A program made the position numbers and the translations under genes. The notes under the pieces are model-generated. The model ran no database searches. It saw only the letters and a program-made list of their open reading frames with translations, and was not told where the DNA came from. A DNA stretch of 27,467 bases, taken from NCBI GenBank assembly GCA_934630385.1, contig CAKTWE010000019.1, forward strand, positions 1 to 27,467, in the 5' to 3' direction. The first letter of the stretch is position 1. Each line of letters begins with the position of its first letter. The DNA is from an uncultured Collinsella sp. (GTDB lineage Bacteria; Actinomycetota; Coriobacteriia; Coriobacteriales; Coriobacteriaceae). Shown one piece after another: positions 24,518 through 27,467 of the stretch.

Positions 24518-27295
24518 ATGGCACAGGAATTCACTTTTACCGTTAACGGCGTCGAGCATACGACGACCCAAAATAAACCGCTGCTGCGCTACCTGCGCGA
24601 CGACCTGCATATTCACTCCGCCAAGGACGGCTGCTCCGAGGGCGCGTGCGGTACCTGCACCATCCACGTGGACGGTGCGGCCGTCAAGGCCTGTGTGCTG
24701 ACCACCGCCCTTGCCGCCGGCCGCAACATCGTGACCGTCGAGGGCCTGCCCCAGGACGTGCGCGAGGCCTTTGTGTACGCCTTTGGCGCCGTGGGCGCCG
24801 TGCAGTGCGGTTTTTGCATCCCCGGTATGGTCATGGCGGGTGCAGCGCTCATCGCCGAGGACCCCGAGCCCACCGAGGAGCAGATCAAGTACGCCATTCG
24901 CGGCAACGTCTGCCGTTGCACCGGCTACAAGAAGATCATCGAGGGCATTGCGCTGGCCGCTGCGGTGCTCCGCGGCGAAAAGCAGATCGACGAGGATCTG
25001 GAGCGCGGTGACGACTACGGCGTGGGCAAGCGCGCTTTCCGTATCGACGTGCGCAAGAAGGTGCTCGGCGAAGGCAAATACCCCGATGACATCGACGAGC
25101 TCGATCAGCCGGGCCTGACCTACGCCAGCGCCGTGCGCTCCAAGTATCCGCGCGCTCGCGTGCTCTCTATCGACACCTCAAAGGCCGAGGCCCTGCCCGG
25201 TGTGGTGGGCATCCTGCGCGCCGAGGACGTGCCGGTCAACCAGGTCGGCCACCTTATCCAGGACTGGGACGTCATGATCGCCCAGGGCGATATCACCCGC
25301 TGCGTGGGCGATGCCATCGTGCTGGTGGTCGCCGAGGACGAAGCGACGCTCGAGAAGGCCAAGAAGCTCGTAAAGATTGATTACGAGCCGCTGGAGCCCG
25401 TGCGCAACATTGTCGAGGCCAAGGCCGCCGACGCGCCGCGCCTGCATGACAGCTTCTTTGCCTTTGGCAACACGGTGGAGCTCAAGGACAACGTGTGCCA
25501 GAGCCGTCACGTGACGCGCGGCGACGCCGCCAAGGCGCTGGCAGAAAGCGCGTTCACCGTGACGCAGCGCTTTACCACGCCCTTTACCGAGCATGCCTTC
25601 TTGGAGCCCGAGTGCGCCGTCGCCTTCCCGTACAAGAACGGCGTCAAGGTGCAGTCGACCGACCAGGGCGCCTACGATACGCGTAAAGAGTGCGCCCACA
25701 TGTTTGGCTGGGATAACGAGCCCGAGCGCGTGGTCGTCGAGACCATGCTCGTGGGTGGCGGCTTTGGCGGCAAGGAGGACGTGTCCATCCAGCACCTGGC
25801 CGCACTCGCCGCCTATAAGTTCCAGCGTCCTGTGAAGTGCAAGCTCACGCGTGCCGAGTCGCTCGCTTTCCATCCCAAGCGCCATGCCATGGACGGCACC
25901 TTTACGCTGGGTTGCGACACCGAGGGCAACTTTACCGGCCTGGACTGCGAGATCAACTTTGATACCGGCGCCTACGCATCGCTGTGCGGCCCGGTGCTCG
26001 AGCGCGCCTGCACGCATGCCGTCGGTCCCTACAAGTATCAGAACACCGACATTCGCGGTTTTGGCTACTACACCAACAACCCGCCCGCCGGCGCGTACCG
26101 CGGCTTTGGCGTCTGTCAGTCCGAGTTTGCACTCGAGAGCCTGATCGACCTGCTGGCAGAGAAGGTCGGCGTGGATCCGTGGGAGATTCGCTACCGAAAC
26201 GCCATCGAGCCGGGCGAGGTTTTGCCCAACGGCCAGATTGCCGACTGCTCCACGGCGCTTAAGGAGACGCTGCTCGAGGTCAAAGATGCCTACTATGCGC
26301 ATCCCGGACACGCCGGTATCGCCTGCGCCATGAAGAACGCCGGCGTGGGCGTGGGCCTGCCCGATGCCGGTCGCTGCAAGATCCGCATCGAGAACGGCGT
26401 GGCCGTGGTCTACGCCGCCACGTCCGACATCGGCCAGGGCTGCAACACGGTCTTTTTGCAGGACGTTGCTGAGGCCTGCGGTCTGCCGCTGAGCTGCATT
26501 GCCAACGGCGAGTGCTCCACCGAGAACGCTCCCGACTCCGGCACCACGTCTGGCTCGCGACAGACGGTCGTGACTGGCGAGGCCGTGCGCGGTGCCGCCT
26601 TCCTGCTGCGCGATGCCATGGTCGGCATCGAGGCCGGTAAGCCTGCGCCCGATGCTCCCGTGAGCGCGCATGGCGACGGCGTCAAGATCGAGTACGACGA
26701 CGGCCGCGCCTATCAGCTGCGCACGCAGGAGCTCGTCGCCGGCCAGGGCATGCATCCTCAGGATCCCGCGGCTGCCATCAAGGCGCTCGAGGGATGCGAG
26801 TTTGGCTACGTGTACCTGGAGCCGACCGACAAACTGGGCGCCGACGTTCCCAATCCCAAGAGCCACATCTGCTACGGCTTTGCCACGCATGTGGTCATTC
26901 TGGATGATGGCGGCCGCGTGAGCGAGATCTATGCCGCGCACGATTCCGGCAAGGTGGTCAACCCCATCTCCATCCAGGGTCAGATCGAAGGCGGCGTGCT
27001 CATGGGTATGGGCTATGCGCTGACCGAGGACTGGCCGCTCAAGGACTGCGTGCCCCAGGCAAGGTACGGCACGCTCGGGCTGTTCCGTGCGCCCGAGATT
27101 CCGGATATCCACGCCATCTACGTGGAGAAGGACGAGCTGCTGCCCGTGGCATACGGCGGCAAGGGCATCGGCGAGATCGCAACGATCCCCACGGCGCCCG
27201 CCGTGCAGAATGCCTACCGCGCGTTTGACGGCAAGCTGCGTCCAAATCTGCCCATGGTGGATACGCCGTACAGCCGCGCTCGTCACCGCGGGTAG
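24518..27295 (+). CDS. xdhD: XdhD-type molybdenum hydroxylase with fused 2Fe-2S domains
   Basis: This xanthine dehydrogenase-family protein hydroxylates heterocycles at a molybdopterin site. It has 925 aa. The plant-type 2Fe-2S domain (C39, C44, C47, C59) is followed by a second 2Fe-2S domain (C97, C100, C132, C134). After a linker (about 155-170) come the Moco domains: FLEPE (E363/E365), VGGGFGGKED, AYRGFG (R528), SDIGQGCNTVFLQ and the catalytic Glu in KGIGE (E886). The Glu and Arg near the pocket resemble purine hydroxylases. There is no FAD domain, and no FAD subunit lies nearby. GAGGGG precedes ATG 24518. No in-frame TGA is seen, so any selenium would be the labile cofactor type. Confidence 0.93.
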   Translation: MAQEFTFTVNGVEHTTTQNKPLLRYLRDDLHIHSAKDGCSEGACGTCTIHVDGAAVKACVLTTALAAGRNIVTVEGLPQDVREAFVYAFGAVGAVQCGFCIPGMVMAGAALIAEDPEPTEEQIKYAIRGNVCRCTGYKKIIEGIALAAAVLRGEKQIDEDLERGDDYGVGKRAFRIDVRKKVLGEGKYPDDIDELDQPGLTYASAVRSKYPRARVLSIDTSKAEALPGVVGILRAEDVPVNQVGHLIQDWDVMIAQGDITRCVGDAIVLVVAEDEATLEKAKKLVKIDYEPLEPVRNIVEAKAADAPRLHDSFFAFGNTVELKDNVCQSRHVTRGDAAKALAESAFTVTQRFTTPFTEHAFLEPECAVAFPYKNGVKVQSTDQGAYDTRKECAHMFGWDNEPERVVVETMLVGGGFGGKEDVSIQHLAALAAYKFQRPVKCKLTRAESLAFHPKRHAMDGTFTLGCDTEGNFTGLDCEINFDTGAYASLCGPVLERACTHAVGPYKYQNTDIRGFGYYTNNPPAGAYRGFGVCQSEFALESLIDLLAEKVGVDPWEIRYRNAIEPGEVLPNGQIADCSTALKETLLEVKDAYYAHPGHAGIACAMKNAGVGVGLPDAGRCKIRIENGVAVVYAATSDIGQGCNTVFLQDVAEACGLPLSCIANGECSTENAPDSGTTSGSRQTVVTGEAVRGAAFLLRDAMVGIEAGKPAPDAPVSAHGDGVKIEYDDGRAYQLRTQELVAGQGMHPQDPAAAIKALEGCEFGYVYLEPTDKLGADVPNPKSHICYGFATHVVILDDGGRVSEIYAAHDSGKVVNPISIQGQIEGGVLMGMGYALTEDWPLKDCVPQARYGTLGLFRAPEIPDIHAIYVEKDELLPVAYGGKGIGEIATIPTAPAVQNAYRAFDGKLRPNLPMVDTPYSRARHRG

Positions 27296-27364
27296 GGTAG
27301 AACGCGGACGCCCATTGCTGACGGGCTGTTCGCGCTCAACATCAACTGCATACGCTGCGCCTTT

Positions 27365-27397
27365 GGCCCCGGCTCCATCGCGAGCCGGGGCCTTTTG
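27365..27397 (+). terminator. Terminator of the purine operon
   Basis: GGCCCCGGCTC (27365-27375) pairs perfectly with GAGCCGGGGCC (27382-27392), followed by TTTTG. It lies 70 bp after the xdhD stop and closes the operon. Confidence 0.95.
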
Positions 27398-27414
27398 TTC
27401 AAGACTTTAGTCTG

Positions 27415-27459
27415 CTGGCCGCGCAGCGGCCAGCTTTAAACCACCCGCTATGCGGGTGG
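27415..27459. repeat. Two 19-nt hairpins of identical geometry, possible mobile-element end
   Basis: CTGGCCGCGCAGCGGCCAG (27415-27433) and CCACCCGCTATGCGGGTGG (27441-27459) each have an 8-bp perfect stem and a 3-nt loop, 7 bp apart (CTTTAAA). Small subterminal hairpins of this kind are typical of IS200/IS605 ends and REP elements. The window stops 8 bp later, so neither can be confirmed. Confidence 0.4.
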
Positions 27460-27467
27460 AGACAAAC

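Noticed and set aside
25178..27286. 702-codon open frame on the - strand opposite xdhD
   Set aside because: Shadow of xdhD, which has all expected motifs; no domain recognised in the antisense frame.
24518..27295. Selenocysteine-containing XdhD
   Set aside because: No in-frame TGA occurs and no SECIS-like element was noticed; selenium in this family is normally a labile cofactor.

Overview
The window looks like a high-GC Gram-positive gut anaerobe of the Coriobacteriia, most probably Collinsella. This is inferred from the ribosomal protein sequences, the gene mix (U32 protein, beta-glucoside PTS, selenium-family molybdenum hydroxylase cluster) and the short GGGGACAG-type intergenic repeats. 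No rRNA or tRNA is present to confirm it.

Layout. (1) 328-6116: a ribosomal protein operon, rplC-rplD-rplW-rplB-rpsS-rplV-rpsC-rplP-rpmC-rpsQ-rplN-rplX, all on the + strand. rpsJ does not precede rplC, and rplE does not follow rplX. A strong terminator (6144-6180) and repeat-rich DNA come next, so the S10/spc order is broken at both ends. A 26-bp near-identical element carrying TATAC lies upstream of both rplC and rplB. (2) 6583-8412: a Gfo/Idh/MocA oxidoreductase and a DeoR-type regulator, preceded by a 40-bp near-palindrome. (3) 8507-8792: three palindromic 59-bp units spaced about 80 bp apart, then a hairpin ending the convergent genes. (4) 8790-11957, - strand: an RluA-type pseudouridine synthase and a U32 family protein, both probably RNA-modification enzymes. 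(5) 12228-16137: an RpiR-type regulator divergent from a beta-glucoside PTS EIIBC and a GH1 6-phospho-beta-glucosidase, together a self-contained aryl/beta-glucoside uptake and hydrolysis locus. (6) 16411-16788: ridA with its own promoter and terminator. (7) 16910-27295: a YheO-type PAS/HTH regulator divergent from an operon of NCS2 purine permease, ssnA amidohydrolase, ygfK flavo-iron-sulfur protein, an RnfB-like four-cluster ferredoxin, and an XdhD-type molybdenum hydroxylase with fused 2Fe-2S domains.

Region 7 is the most interesting part. It reads as a purine import and catabolic module: the permease brings in a purine, SsnA is a deaminase-fold hydrolase, and XdhD hydroxylates a purine-like ring. 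With no FAD subunit gene (ygfM/xdhB type) in the window, the polyferredoxin and YgfK may carry XdhD's electrons to or from NAD(P). The operon promoter overlaps a sequence matching 14 of 19 positions of the classical Fur box. Both junctions flanking ssnA hold strong GC-rich hairpins. The window ends with a clear terminator followed by two 19-nt hairpins of identical geometry, possibly the start of a REP or IS200/IS605-type element.
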